From a virus, in IMG/VR virus record IMGVR_UViG_3300023061_000113, positions 1-30,275 of that record: a DNA stretch of 30,275 nt. One strand, 5' to 3'. This document shows, piece by piece, positions 7,732 to 13,640 of this stretch (within the stretch, counting starts at the first letter, position 1; each line of letters begins with the position of its first letter). The notes beneath the pieces were generated by a model. That model did not search any database and was not told the DNA's origin. It saw nothing but the letters and a program-made list of their open reading frames with translations. A program made the translations under genes and the position numbers.

Positions 7732-8380
7732 TTATTCTTTCGTGTAAATAATTTAAAAACCAAGCTAGGTTTGTCCAATCACCGTGTTTCTCTATCTCTA
7801 AACTATGTCCCCATAGGTGGAAGTACCCACCACACGCCATAACCATATCTAGTTTATGAAGTGCATAGTCAACCCAACTACTGTAATCACCGTATTCTTT
7901 CCTACCATAGTATGCGTGAACAGTAGTCTTAATCTCAAATGGGTTACAGATAATACCTATGTTCCCAACATCAACTGTTCTAGCTGATAGATACCCTGCT
8001 TCCTTAACTGCCTTGATAACTCGCTCATTATACCTACCTCTAGGGTAACAGAAGCTATTAACCTTCGTACCGAGTATGTCTTCTAATAACTTCTTGCTAC
8101 CAGCGACCTCATCTACCAATTCGTCATCAGTTACCTTTTTTAAATCTTGGGGGTGATTAACTGTATGAGAACCAATTTCGTAATCTTTTAGTATTTGTTT
8201 TGCTAAAGCTAATTTTTGTGGTTGTGTTATTTGTTTGTATGGTATATAGAAAGTCGCTGGTATTTGATGTTCATTTAACAACTCCAATAATCGCTCATCA
8301 TACTCCGTGAAATCGTCCCACGAAGTTGTTATGATTATGTCTTTGCCTTTTCTAGTCTTTAGTTCCTTTAGATACTTCAT
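7712..8380 (-). CDS. Polysaccharide deacetylase (NodB/CE4 family)
   Basis: A 222-residue NodB-fold protein with all main motifs: SWDDF (residues 20-24, with metal-binding and base aspartates D22/D23), the metal histidines in SHTVNHP (H72, H76), YPRGRY (112-117), and FHLWGHS (188-193). CE4 enzymes remove N- or O-acetyl groups from GlcNAc-containing polymers or precursors using a divalent metal. No signal peptide or lipoprotein box is seen, so it would act in the cytoplasm or leave by another route. Its neighbours are transferases and sugar-nucleotide enzymes, so biosynthetic editing is likelier than virion-borne degradation. Confidence 0.88.
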   Translation of the reverse strand: MKYLKELKTRKGKDIIITTSWDDFTEYDERLLELLNEHQIPATFYIPYKQITQPQKLALAKQILKDYEIGSHTVNHPQDLKKVTDDELVDEVAGSKKLLEDILGTKVNSFCYPRGRYNERVIKAVKEAGYLSARTVDVGNIGIICNPFEIKTTVHAYYGRKEYGDYSSWVDYALHKLDMVMACGGYFHLWGHSLEIEKHGDWTNLAWFLNYLHERINEQETI

Positions 8381-8654
8381 CTATTTTTTTGTTGATAAAA
8401 TCTAAACCGTCATACAAATCTTCACACTTTAATTTAAAGTCATCTAACCTCATCTTGATTGATACTGCTTTTGTGCCAAAATCTTCTTTCTTATCTTCTT
8501 CTTTAATCTTTTCATCTTCTTTGGTAGCTTTCTTTAGCTTATCCACTCCCATTTCAATATTCACTTCGTGTATTACTATTTGTACTTCGTTCTCGTCTTT
8601 TAACTTTTCTAAAATATTTAACATTCTATCTTTTGATAACTTTAGTTCTTTCAT
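8352..8654 (-). CDS. Charged, probably coiled-coil protein, 100 aa
   Basis: Overlaps the deacetylase gene by 29 bases. The sequence is dominated by lysine and glutamate, with a central run rich in EDEKIKEEDKKED flanked by heptad-like helices (MLNILEKLKDE and FKLKCEDLYDGLDFINKKIDEV). It lacks recognisable motifs. It is the first protein gene after the tRNA, and could be a small structural or regulatory factor. Confidence 0.65.
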   Translation of the reverse strand: MKELKLSKDRMLNILEKLKDENEVQIVIHEVNIEMGVDKLKKATKEDEKIKEEDKKEDFGTKAVSIKMRLDDFKLKCEDLYDGLDFINKKIDEVSKGTKD

Positions 8655-8685
8655 AATTGTTTTTTAATTGTTAATTATTAGTCAG

Positions 8686-8757
8686 TCAAGGGTCAAGGAT
8701 TTGAACCCTGGCTATCGGTGCCACATACCGATGTGCTACCAATTACACCACCCCTTG
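8686..8757 (-). tRNA. tRNA-His (anticodon GTG)
   Basis: A 72-nt cloverleaf can be drawn on the minus strand. The acceptor has six pairs plus a G7-A66 mismatch. The D arm is GTGT/GCAC with GG in the loop. The anticodon stem TCGGT/ACCGA has the seven-base loop ATGTGGC, giving anticodon GTG. The T stem CAGGG/CCTTG has loop TTCAAAT. No CCA is encoded. Most bacterial tRNA-His have G-1 paired with C73; here base -1 is A and the discriminator is A73, as described for many alphaproteobacterial tRNA-His. The gene begins on the base after the terminase stop codon. Confidence 0.87.
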
Positions 8758-9909
8758 TCATATAAATATCGCTGGTTTAATTGCTATGTTATTTGTATGT
8801 ATTGCGTATCTACCTGCGTCTAAGATATGGTCATTAGCCTTAACTGGCTCATCTAATATCTGGTCATCTTTCTGCTTCCAACTATACGATTTAACTTCCT
8901 TTAACAGATTTACACTTCCTTTTGTAATATACATCTTCTGTGACTTAACAGTATCAATACCCTTTGTAACATCCTTATCTGACGACTTAGCATTAAACCC
9001 TGCTTTCTTTAGTTCCTCAATCCTCTGTGGCTCTGCACTATCACAATAGATAACCTTATGTCCTATATCAAATGTCTTTAGCTTTTCAATGAGTTGTGAG
9101 TTGGTTAAGTAACTCTCGTATAACATCTCTTTCCAATAAGTCTCTTTATCTTTAAGCCCTATCTTCACTAACGCACTAGGGTTATTAAATCCGAAGTCTA
9201 AACCATATATTATCTCATCACACTCTGGTAACTTGTCGCAATACTGCCAATTCTTATAGATAGTTGTTTCAGATATACCACGTTGTCCTAATCCATATAT
9301 ACGCCAGTAGTTATCATCAAGTCCTTTGTATCTCTCAATCTCTTTAACAATACTTTTCTCTAAGAAAGGATTATCTAAATAGGTTGACCTTATTACTTTA
9401 GTATCTTCTCTGGTTATTACATAATCGTATATCCAACTAAACATATCTGACGGATTATAGTCTAGGAACGCTTGACCAGTTAAACGCATTGTAAGTTGCT
9501 TCCAATCTTCGTAAGTAAATTCATTAGCTTCATTAACCCATAAGTAGTCTCTCTTTCTACCACGTACTTTCTCTGCTTGGTCAGGACTAAAGAACTCTAC
9601 CTCACTACCAGACGGAAACCTGTAAATATGTTCTGTCTTATTATGGCGTTCTTGTCTGTATATTCCTGCCGTCTTTAGTATGTCAAAGAAATCACGCATA
9701 GCACTAGCCCTTAATGCTGGGAACGTCTTACGGCAGATAGAGAATACTTTATTTCTTTGTTTAAGTGCGGCTAATATAAATACCTGTGCTATTGAATAGG
9801 TTTTACTTGAACGACTACCACCCTCATTGACTATGTTTCTTATTCCACTCTGGTATGCTTCATAGTTCTTTTCAAATACACCTGTACATTCAAGATTTAT
9901 CTTCGACAT
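8758..9909 (-). CDS. terL: Terminase large subunit
   Basis: A 383-residue packaging motor. The ATPase domain has Walker A at GGSRSSKT (30-37), Walker B DYLWVNEANE (121-130) with the catalytic glutamate, and the coupling motif LDYNPSD (149-155). The RNase H-like nuclease domain has acidic residues in YGLDFG (D238), YCDSAEP (D290) and HILDAGRY (D364). It resembles the Terminase_3/PBSX-like group. It starts inside the end of the putative small-subunit gene (20-nt overlap) and its TGA directly abuts the tRNA-His gene. It acts on procapsids, cutting and pumping DNA through the portal. Confidence 0.95.
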   Translation of the reverse strand: MSKINLECTGVFEKNYEAYQSGIRNIVNEGGSRSSKTYSIAQVFILAALKQRNKVFSICRKTFPALRASAMRDFFDILKTAGIYRQERHNKTEHIYRFPSGSEVEFFSPDQAEKVRGRKRDYLWVNEANEFTYEDWKQLTMRLTGQAFLDYNPSDMFSWIYDYVITREDTKVIRSTYLDNPFLEKSIVKEIERYKGLDDNYWRIYGLGQRGISETTIYKNWQYCDKLPECDEIIYGLDFGFNNPSALVKIGLKDKETYWKEMLYESYLTNSQLIEKLKTFDIGHKVIYCDSAEPQRIEELKKAGFNAKSSDKDVTKGIDTVKSQKMYITKGSVNLLKEVKSYSWKQKDDQILDEPVKANDHILDAGRYAIHTNNIAIKPAIFI

Positions 9910-10159
9910 TCTTTCGTATCTTAATATCTACTTCATAACTATTATCCTCATCATCACCAAAGCCTACATTCTGCTTAGGTTGTCCGTCTATCATTTTCCA
10001 AAGTAAATCTCTCATCTTCTTATTATCAATATAATAACTCATTATTTCATTAAACTTATCTGGGTGTTCTTTTAGATATTGTTTAATAGCAGTAGTAAAT
10101 GAAACACCAGGTGGTCTACCTTTTCTATTTATATTTGGGTCATCCTTAGTAAATGGCAT
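9890..10159 (-). CDS. Putative terminase small subunit
   Basis: An 89-residue protein directly upstream of and overlapping terL, the usual position of the small subunit. It begins with DPNINRKGRPPG, a basic KGRP-type segment common at the N-terminus of phage and mobile-element small-subunit-like proteins, followed by helices (TTAIKQYLKEHPDKFNEIMSYYI) and an acidic tail. It is shorter than classical TerS (150-180 residues) and may share the recognition job with the HTH protein just upstream. The assignment rests mainly on position. Confidence 0.65.
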   Translation of the reverse strand: MPFTKDDPNINRKGRPPGVSFTTAIKQYLKEHPDKFNEIMSYYIDNKKMRDLLWKMIDGQPKQNVGFGDDEDNSYEVDIKIRKNVEDKS

Positions 10160-10162
10160 AGT

Positions 10163-10354
10163 TTAGTTATTGTTAATCAATAAATCTTTATACCAATCTT
10201 GTTTTCTCATTTTAATTTGTTGTACTAATCTACCAACTACTGAAGCACTCATATCTAAAAGTCTACCAATTTTACGACAACTATACCCTGTATTGTGCAT
10301 TTTAAGTATATGCCTATTTCTATCTACTTTCTCTCCAAATCTAGGTTTATTCAT
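10163..10354 (-). CDS. Small helix-turn-helix DNA-binding protein
   Basis: The start is set at the ATG at 10354 because GAGG lies six bases upstream and the preceding gene stops one base before it; a TTG at 10366 is a poorer choice. The 63-residue product has GYSCRKIGRLLDMSASVVGRLV, a resolvase/MerR-like or terminase-small-subunit-like HTH with flanking basic residues. It may recognise the packaging site or act as a regulator. The gap to the TerS candidate is only three bases, so a packaging role is reasonable. Confidence 0.72.
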   Translation of the reverse strand: MNKPRFGEKVDRNRHILKMHNTGYSCRKIGRLLDMSASVVGRLVQQIKMRKQDWYKDLLINNN

Positions 10355-10355
10355 A

Positions 10356-10517
10356 TTATTCCTCAATAGTTATTGTATATAGCTTATCTACCTCAAAACC
10401 AATTAAACTGTTTGTCTCTGGTTCATCTGTAACTATAACAAGACGTCTAACCTTATCGTTAGAAGCATTTTTTGTTGCTTTAAATTCCTTTATTTCTCCT
10501 TTGAATTTTATTTGCAT
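10356..10517 (-). CDS. Small uncharacterised protein, 53 aa
   Basis: The ATG at 10517 follows a weak AAGG. The frame ends with a TAA one base before the HTH gene start, which suggests coupled translation. The product (MQIKFKGEIKEFKAT...) alternates hydrophobic and charged residues and looks like a small beta-rich domain. No family recognised. Confidence 0.65.
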   Translation of the reverse strand: MQIKFKGEIKEFKATKNASNDKVRRLVIVTDEPETNSLIGFEVDKLYTITIEE

Positions 10518-10541
10518 ACGCCTTTTTTACTTTTCATCTAT

Positions 10542-10571
10542 ATTGTTACATAACTATGTTAATCTTGTCAA
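10542..10571 (-). promoter_or_regulatory. Candidate promoter for the packaging operon
   Basis: A perfect TTGACA (10566-10571) lies at the end of the VRR-NUC gene, 18 bases from AACAAT (10542-10547), a 4/6 match to the -10. Predicted initiation near 10535 would give a leader of about 18 nt for the 53-residue gene and then the HTH and terminase genes. The -35 is strong and the -10 poor. Confidence 0.4.
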
Positions 10572-10895
10572 GGCTTTCTCAACATCATCTATTCCATAAG
10601 CCACAAAAGCTATACCACCACTCTTATTTATATTAGCTATAAACTCCTTTTGCACATCACTTGCCTTATTATAACCTGTCTTACACTCTATACATAACAT
10701 TCTGCCATCTTTCATTATTCCTAGAATATCAGATACTCCCCTTATCTCATACTTACCTAATCGTCTAAACCGTTTTGACTTTGTATCAAACGTTGCTATA
10801 TTCTTATTCTTCCAACAATAAATACCTTTCCAACTAAGATATTCTATAATCTCATTAGTTACAGCATTTTCACTTATCTTTATCTTTGCACTCAT
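10554..10895 (-). CDS. VRR-NUC domain nuclease
   Basis: A 113-residue PD-(D/E)XK nuclease of the VRR-NUC type. The catalytic set is D56 in GVSDILGI, E70 and K72 in LCIECKTG, with Q82 in DVQKEFI following. Stand-alone phage VRR-NUC proteins of this size are known or proposed to cut branched DNA such as Holliday junctions. It fits DNA recombination and cleaning of packaging substrates. Its start codon carries the 20-nt motif found at other starts nearby, and a candidate promoter for the next operon overlaps its end. Confidence 0.88.
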   Translation of the reverse strand: MSAKIKISENAVTNEIIEYLSWKGIYCWKNKNIATFDTKSKRFRRLGKYEIRGVSDILGIMKDGRMLCIECKTGYNKASDVQKEFIANINKSGGIAFVAYGIDDVEKALTRLT

Positions 10896-10912
10896 ATACT
10901 CTTAGGTTAATT
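10893..10912 (-). repeat. Start-site motif, copy 1
   Basis: The minus strand reads AATTAACCTAAGAGTATATG, ending in the start codon of the VRR-NUC gene. The same 20 bases occur at 11935-11954 and, with one change, at 11607-11626. It contains no good Shine-Dalgarno site. Confidence 0.8.
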
Positions 10913-10914
10913 GG

Positions 10915-11043
10915 TTATTTCTTAATCCAAATTAATAATTTTATTAATTGTTTTTCAGCCCACCAAATAATATCAAACCTATAATATTCTTTTCTAAACT
11001 TTGGGTCTTTTAATAATTCTTTTTTAACATCTTCAAACTTCAT
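10915..11043 (-). CDS. Small protein, 42 aa
   Basis: A compact frame between two larger genes. It begins MKFEDVKKELLKDPKFRKEY, resembling the N-terminal helices of small HTH/antitoxin-like phage proteins, and ends in a tryptophan-rich helix (IIWWAEKQLIKLLIWIKK). There is no complete HTH. It may be a trimmed regulator; this is uncertain. Confidence 0.55.
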   Translation of the reverse strand: MKFEDVKKELLKDPKFRKEYYRFDIIWWAEKQLIKLLIWIKK

Positions 11044-11055
11044 ATCTTTATTTCT

Positions 11056-11448
11056 CTAGGAGTATATAATTAGTAATTCTTTAACAACTTCTAGTTTGGC
11101 AACTTGATAATCGTGGCTTCCAATCTGTTTAGTATTAACATCTGATTTTATTTTATTTAATCTTTCTAATAACTCACTCTTACTTATACAGTCTTTCATT
11201 GCGTCATCAAATCCTTTTTGATAACCTATTCTGTAATTATTAGCTTGGTTACGTGGTATGTAATCTAATTTTTCCATTTTCTCATCAAATACTTCTTTCA
11301 TAGCTTTTCTTATCTGGCTGTTAGGAGTGAATTTATCATTGATGAATTGTTTAAGTTCAGCTATACATCCAAAGTCAAATGTTCCCTCTTTTAATTTTAT
11401 TATCTTATCAAACTCCTCCCACTCTTTATTATTTGACATATTTAACAT
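11056..11448 (-). CDS. Uncharacterised helical protein, 130 aa
   Basis: The start at 11448 overlaps the stop of the previous small gene (TAATG), which favours it over a second ATG nine bases further on. The product is mainly helical and charged, with a central GYQKGFDDAMKDCISKSELLERL segment resembling the short linker-helix pattern of many phage early proteins. No catalytic or metal motif is seen. Confidence 0.72.
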   Translation of the reverse strand: MLNMSNNKEWEEFDKIIKLKEGTFDFGCIAELKQFINDKFTPNSQIRKAMKEVFDEKMEKLDYIPRNQANNYRIGYQKGFDDAMKDCISKSELLERLNKIKSDVNTKQIGSHDYQVAKLEVVKELLIIYS

Positions 11449-11609
11449 TATAAATATTTCTTAATCTTACTATGTGGCAAATTAAATTGAACACACTCTC
11501 TACGACCATTTTCTAGTTTAGTCCAAACAATAAAGGTAAAACTTTTCTTATTACGATAAAACCATATATCATTATTTATACTAATTGGTTTTGGTTGTTC
11601 TTTCTTCAT
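11448..11609 (-). CDS. Small basic protein, 53 aa
   Basis: Begins at the ATG carrying motif copy 2 and ends in a TAATG overlap with the next gene. The product (MKKEQPKPISINNDIWFYRN...) has several aromatic residues in short strands and a basic C-terminus, which would suit a small nucleic-acid-binding fold. No family is recognised. Confidence 0.65.
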   Translation of the reverse strand: MKKEQPKPISINNDIWFYRNKKSFTFIVWTKLENGRRECVQFNLPHSKIKKYL

Positions 11610-11626
11610 ATACTCTTCGGTTAATT
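11607..11626 (-). repeat. Start-site motif, copy 2
   Basis: The minus strand reads AATTAACCGAAGAGTATATG, one base different from copies 1 and 3. It again ends in an ATG, that of the 53-residue gene. Its AATTAACC end is also the first unit of the tandem repeat beside it. Confidence 0.8.
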
Positions 11627-11642
11627 GGTTAATTGGTTAATT
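11619..11642. repeat. Three tandem copies of an 8-bp repeat
   Basis: GGTTAATT is repeated three times without interruption on the plus strand (11619-26, 11627-34, 11635-42). The array sits between motif copy 2 and a perfect inverted repeat, just upstream of the gene starting at 11609. Confidence 0.85.
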
Positions 11643-11670
11643 GCGACATTTTCTAATTAATTAATGTCGC
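11643..11670. promoter_or_regulatory. Perfect 8-bp inverted repeat
   Basis: GCGACATT (11643-11650) and AATGTCGC (11663-11670) are exact inverted copies with a 12-base AT-rich spacer. There is no T-run on either side, so an intrinsic terminator is unlikely; a repressor site or an mRNA hairpin is more plausible. Confidence 0.6.
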
Positions 11671-11688
11671 GATACTCTTAAGTTAGTT
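11671..11688 (-). repeat. Degenerate start-site motif, copy 4 (no start codon)
   Basis: The plus strand reads GATACTCTTAAGTTAGTT, similar to the other copies over the CTTAAGAGTATC core, but the ATG position holds CGC. It lies just after the stop of the gene ending at 11692. Confidence 0.55.
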
Positions 11689-11691
11689 TAA

Positions 11692-11937
11692 TTATTCTTT
11701 ATCCTCTTTGGATAGGAGTTTGAGTAATCTATCACATACTGCCTCACCTTCCACACTTTCACAATTATTTCTTTCTTTCTCAACTTCTTCCTTACTTATA
11801 TAATTATCTTTTATGAATTTCCAAATCTCATCTACTGAACTATCCGTACTTCCATCTGGCTCATAAAATCCATCCATAGCATATCTATAATTTTGAACTG
11901 CAACTAATTTATTAAACTCCTCTAATTTATCTTCCAT
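11692..11937 (-). CDS. Uncharacterised acidic protein, 81 aa
   Basis: Begins at the ATG carrying motif copy 3. The product is acidic with predicted helices (MEDKLEEFNKLVAVQ and YISKEEVEKERNNCESVEGEAVCDRLLKLL). Two cysteines are present but not in a metal-site spacing. No domain is recognised. Position in the small-gene block suggests an early-expressed host- or phage-regulating role. Confidence 0.68.
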   Translation of the reverse strand: MEDKLEEFNKLVAVQNYRYAMDGFYEPDGSTDSSVDEIWKFIKDNYISKEEVEKERNNCESVEGEAVCDRLLKLLSKEDKE

Positions 11938-11954
11938 ATACTCTTAGGTTAATT
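11935..11954 (-). repeat. Start-site motif, copy 3
   Basis: Identical to copy 1 over all 20 bases, on the minus strand and ending in the ATG of the 81-residue gene. The exact identity in a very AT-rich, otherwise diverged region argues for function or recent duplication. Confidence 0.8.
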
Positions 11955-11968
11955 TATTTATCATATTA

Positions 11969-12070
11969 TTAAATTGCACATATACAATAATCATTAAATA
12001 TACTCACTAATAGGAAACATATAAAAAGTGTAACTATCCCTATAATAAACCCCGAAATGTATCTACTCAT
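11969..12070 (-). CDS. Tiny membrane protein, 33 aa
   Basis: A short frame starting MSRYISGFIIGIVTLFICFLL, one membrane span with a basic residue before it, ending NDYCICAI. It fills the space between two genes in the same direction. Its small size makes it uncertain, but several similar tiny membrane frames occur in this block. Confidence 0.45.
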   Translation of the reverse strand: MSRYISGFIIGIVTLFICFLLVSIFNDYCICAI

Positions 12071-12075
12071 ATAAT

Positions 12076-12570
12076 TTACTTTAAATAATATTCTAATGCT
12101 CTTATATTTGCACCATTTCTTAATAGTGCGTATGTGAAATATTGAAATATTAATTGTCGTTTCTCTATCAATATCATCTGACTATTCATATCATCACCAC
12201 CCATTACTATTCTAAGGTCTTTAGTGTGTTTCTTTATCCAAGCCTTTAATTCATTTGTCTTGAAGAAGTAATAGAAAGCCTTAGTTGTCATCACATAGTA
12301 ATCAGCTTTTGTTACCGATAGTCCACTTAGTTGTTGCTTACATCTAATCTCAACTGCGAAGTTACCTGTGTCTTCACTCTTATAATCTCTCTTAACTTCA
12401 ATCAGTTTCTTAAGACTAGGTATTTCTATATCTGAATACTTGTAGTTCCCCTCTTGTTTCTTCTTTGTATCTGGGTCAATAGTCTTTAGTAAGGTAATAA
12501 GGTGTTGTTCTACTTCCTCACCAGCTTTTAAACATCTATCCCAGTTCTCTTTTATTGTTGTATTAGTCAT
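12076..12570 (-). CDS. PD-(D/E)XK nuclease-like protein
   Basis: A 164-residue protein with the nuclease core pattern: D47 in YSDIEIPSL, then E58 and K60 in LIEVKRDY, followed by TGNFAVEI and a strand ADYYVMTTKAFYYF. The order strand-D-strand-ExK-helix-strand is typical of the PD-(D/E)XK fold. It may be a recombination or DNA-degrading nuclease. A 100-base leader with alternative hairpins precedes it. It is distinct from the VRR-NUC protein. Confidence 0.68.
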   Translation of the reverse strand: MTNTTIKENWDRCLKAGEEVEQHLITLLKTIDPDTKKKQEGNYKYSDIEIPSLKKLIEVKRDYKSEDTGNFAVEIRCKQQLSGLSVTKADYYVMTTKAFYYFFKTNELKAWIKKHTKDLRIVMGGDDMNSQMILIEKRQLIFQYFTYALLRNGANIRALEYYLK

Positions 12571-12670
12571 ATATATTAAATCCGTCCACTAGGGTATTGC
12601 CTACCCTCCATTTGGGTGTGCCTTTTTCAATTTACACTAGGTTTTTACGCTCACCTAGCAGACAGGTTTT
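12571..12670 (-). promoter_or_regulatory. Structured leader with mutually exclusive hairpins
   Basis: On the minus strand CTAGGT (12653-12658) can pair with ACCTAG (12637-12642), extended by two G-U pairs, or its CTAGG core can pair with CCTAG further on (within 12589-12594). The latter overlaps a hairpin GGGTA/TACCC (12602-12606 with 12592-12596, loop five). The partner CCTAGTG is thus a direct repeat that competes for the same arm. No T-run follows. It resembles a switchable leader of the nuclease gene. Confidence 0.45.
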
Positions 12671-13075
12671 TTAAATTAAGTTTACCTCTAGATATTTAAG
12701 TCCGAATGTTAAACATCTATTGTAATCTTCTTCGGTATCTCCGAACCATATATCAATCCTATGAGAGAAGCGTTTTGCTGTAACTGTATCTACTCTACGT
12801 TGACCAAATCCCTCTACCTCTACCCAAGTACCTTGTGGGAATTGATAAGTAGCGATTGACACATTATCATTCCTACCATTTGCACCGTGACTTTCATATC
12901 CTGTATAGCACGACACCTCGTATAATACGCTGTTATCGCCATTTAAAGCTACCTCTGGTGCGTTTATATCATAATTAGGTATATTCATTGGTTCAGCACA
13001 GAATATGACGAACAAGAGCGTAAATACGAATGCTGGTACTCCATAGATGATAGGTGCTAGTTTTGATGTTTTCAT
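12671..13075 (-). CDS. Membrane-anchored 3D-domain protein
   Basis: A 134-residue protein with an N-terminal membrane segment (about residues 8-27) followed by an exported domain. FPQGTWVEVEGFGQRRVDT and HRIDIWFGDTEEDYNRCLTFGLKYLEV match the 3D (double-psi beta barrel, RlpA/MltA-like) domain pattern; two of the three expected aspartates are clear (in RVDT and RIDIWF) and the first is replaced. 3D domains are found in cell-wall lytic proteins. It may help cell-wall opening or adsorption. The missing first aspartate makes catalysis uncertain. Confidence 0.6.
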   Translation of the reverse strand: MKTSKLAPIIYGVPAFVFTLLFVIFCAEPMNIPNYDINAPEVALNGDNSVLYEVSCYTGYESHGANGRNDNVSIATYQFPQGTWVEVEGFGQRRVDTVTAKRFSHRIDIWFGDTEEDYNRCLTFGLKYLEVNLI

Positions 13076-13088
13076 ATTTTTGTTTTTG

Positions 13089-13235
13089 TTATTTTTTAAA
13101 TTGATAAATACTATTTAATCCCATTAAGATAAAGACAAGTCCAAATCCTAATTGAATATCAGAAGCAGAGTTTAATAGAAATATACCACTTAGTGAAAAC
13201 TCTATTATTATTATAATTTTTAGATATGTTTTCAT
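13089..13235 (-). CDS. Small two-span membrane protein, 48 aa
   Basis: Begins MKTYLKIIIIIEFSLSGIFLL with one hydrophobic span, a short polar turn (NSASDIQ), then a second span (LGFGLVFILMGLNSIY) and a basic tail. It lies between the zinc-ribbon gene and the 3D-domain gene. A holin or host-membrane effector role is possible but unproven. Confidence 0.58.
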   Translation of the reverse strand: MKTYLKIIIIIEFSLSGIFLLNSASDIQLGFGLVFILMGLNSIYQFKK

Positions 13236-13248
13236 ATATTTTTTAATT

Positions 13249-13638
13249 TTAAAATGGTATGTCTTCTACGTTAATATCTGTCTCTACTTTAGGTACTGCG
13301 TCCATAGCTTCTTTCATTTTCTCTCCTGCGCCACTTTGTGTTGCACCTATCTTTTTAGGCATATAGCTATAAACTTTATCACAATATTCTTTAAACTGTT
13401 CTAGTTTTATAATACCATTTGCTACCCATAGCCCAGCAATATTCTTTGCATTACCTTGACTTTGACCATCGCTATCATAGCCATTAGATTTAGGTACTTC
13501 CGTTGAACCTCCTTGTGGTTTGTTTTTGTTAGCCCATTTGATATAACAAGGCTTACAATAACCCTCGCCACCTTTACCAGCTATCATAGCTGTTCCACAA
13601 TCAGGACACGGTTGTCCTACTACTTTTTGTTCTGCCAT
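13249..13638 (-). CDS. Zinc-ribbon protein with an SSB-like acidic C-terminus
   Basis: A 129-residue protein. Residues 10-31 hold two CxxC pairs (CPDC and CKPC), a zinc ribbon. The middle is glycine/serine/glutamine rich and flexible. The last residues DINVEDIPF closely resemble the acidic tail (ending DDIPF) with which bacterial SSB binds its partner proteins. No OB-fold motif is visible. It could recruit SSB-binding host enzymes such as RecO, PriA or exonuclease I, or mimic SSB; this is inferred only from the tail. It is three bases from the RHH gene. Confidence 0.7.
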   Translation of the reverse strand: MAEQKVVGQPCPDCGTAMIAGKGGEGYCKPCYIKWANKNKPQGGSTEVPKSNGYDSDGQSQGNAKNIAGLWVANGIIKLEQFKEYCDKVYSYMPKKIGATQSGAGEKMKEAMDAVPKVETDINVEDIPF

Positions 13639-13640
13639 AC

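Noticed and set aside
1-8654. The sugar genes being contaminating host chromosome rather than phage
   Set aside because: They run in the same direction as, and immediately behind, terL and the tRNA, with similar AT content and the same overlap style. A misassembly cannot be fully excluded without reads.
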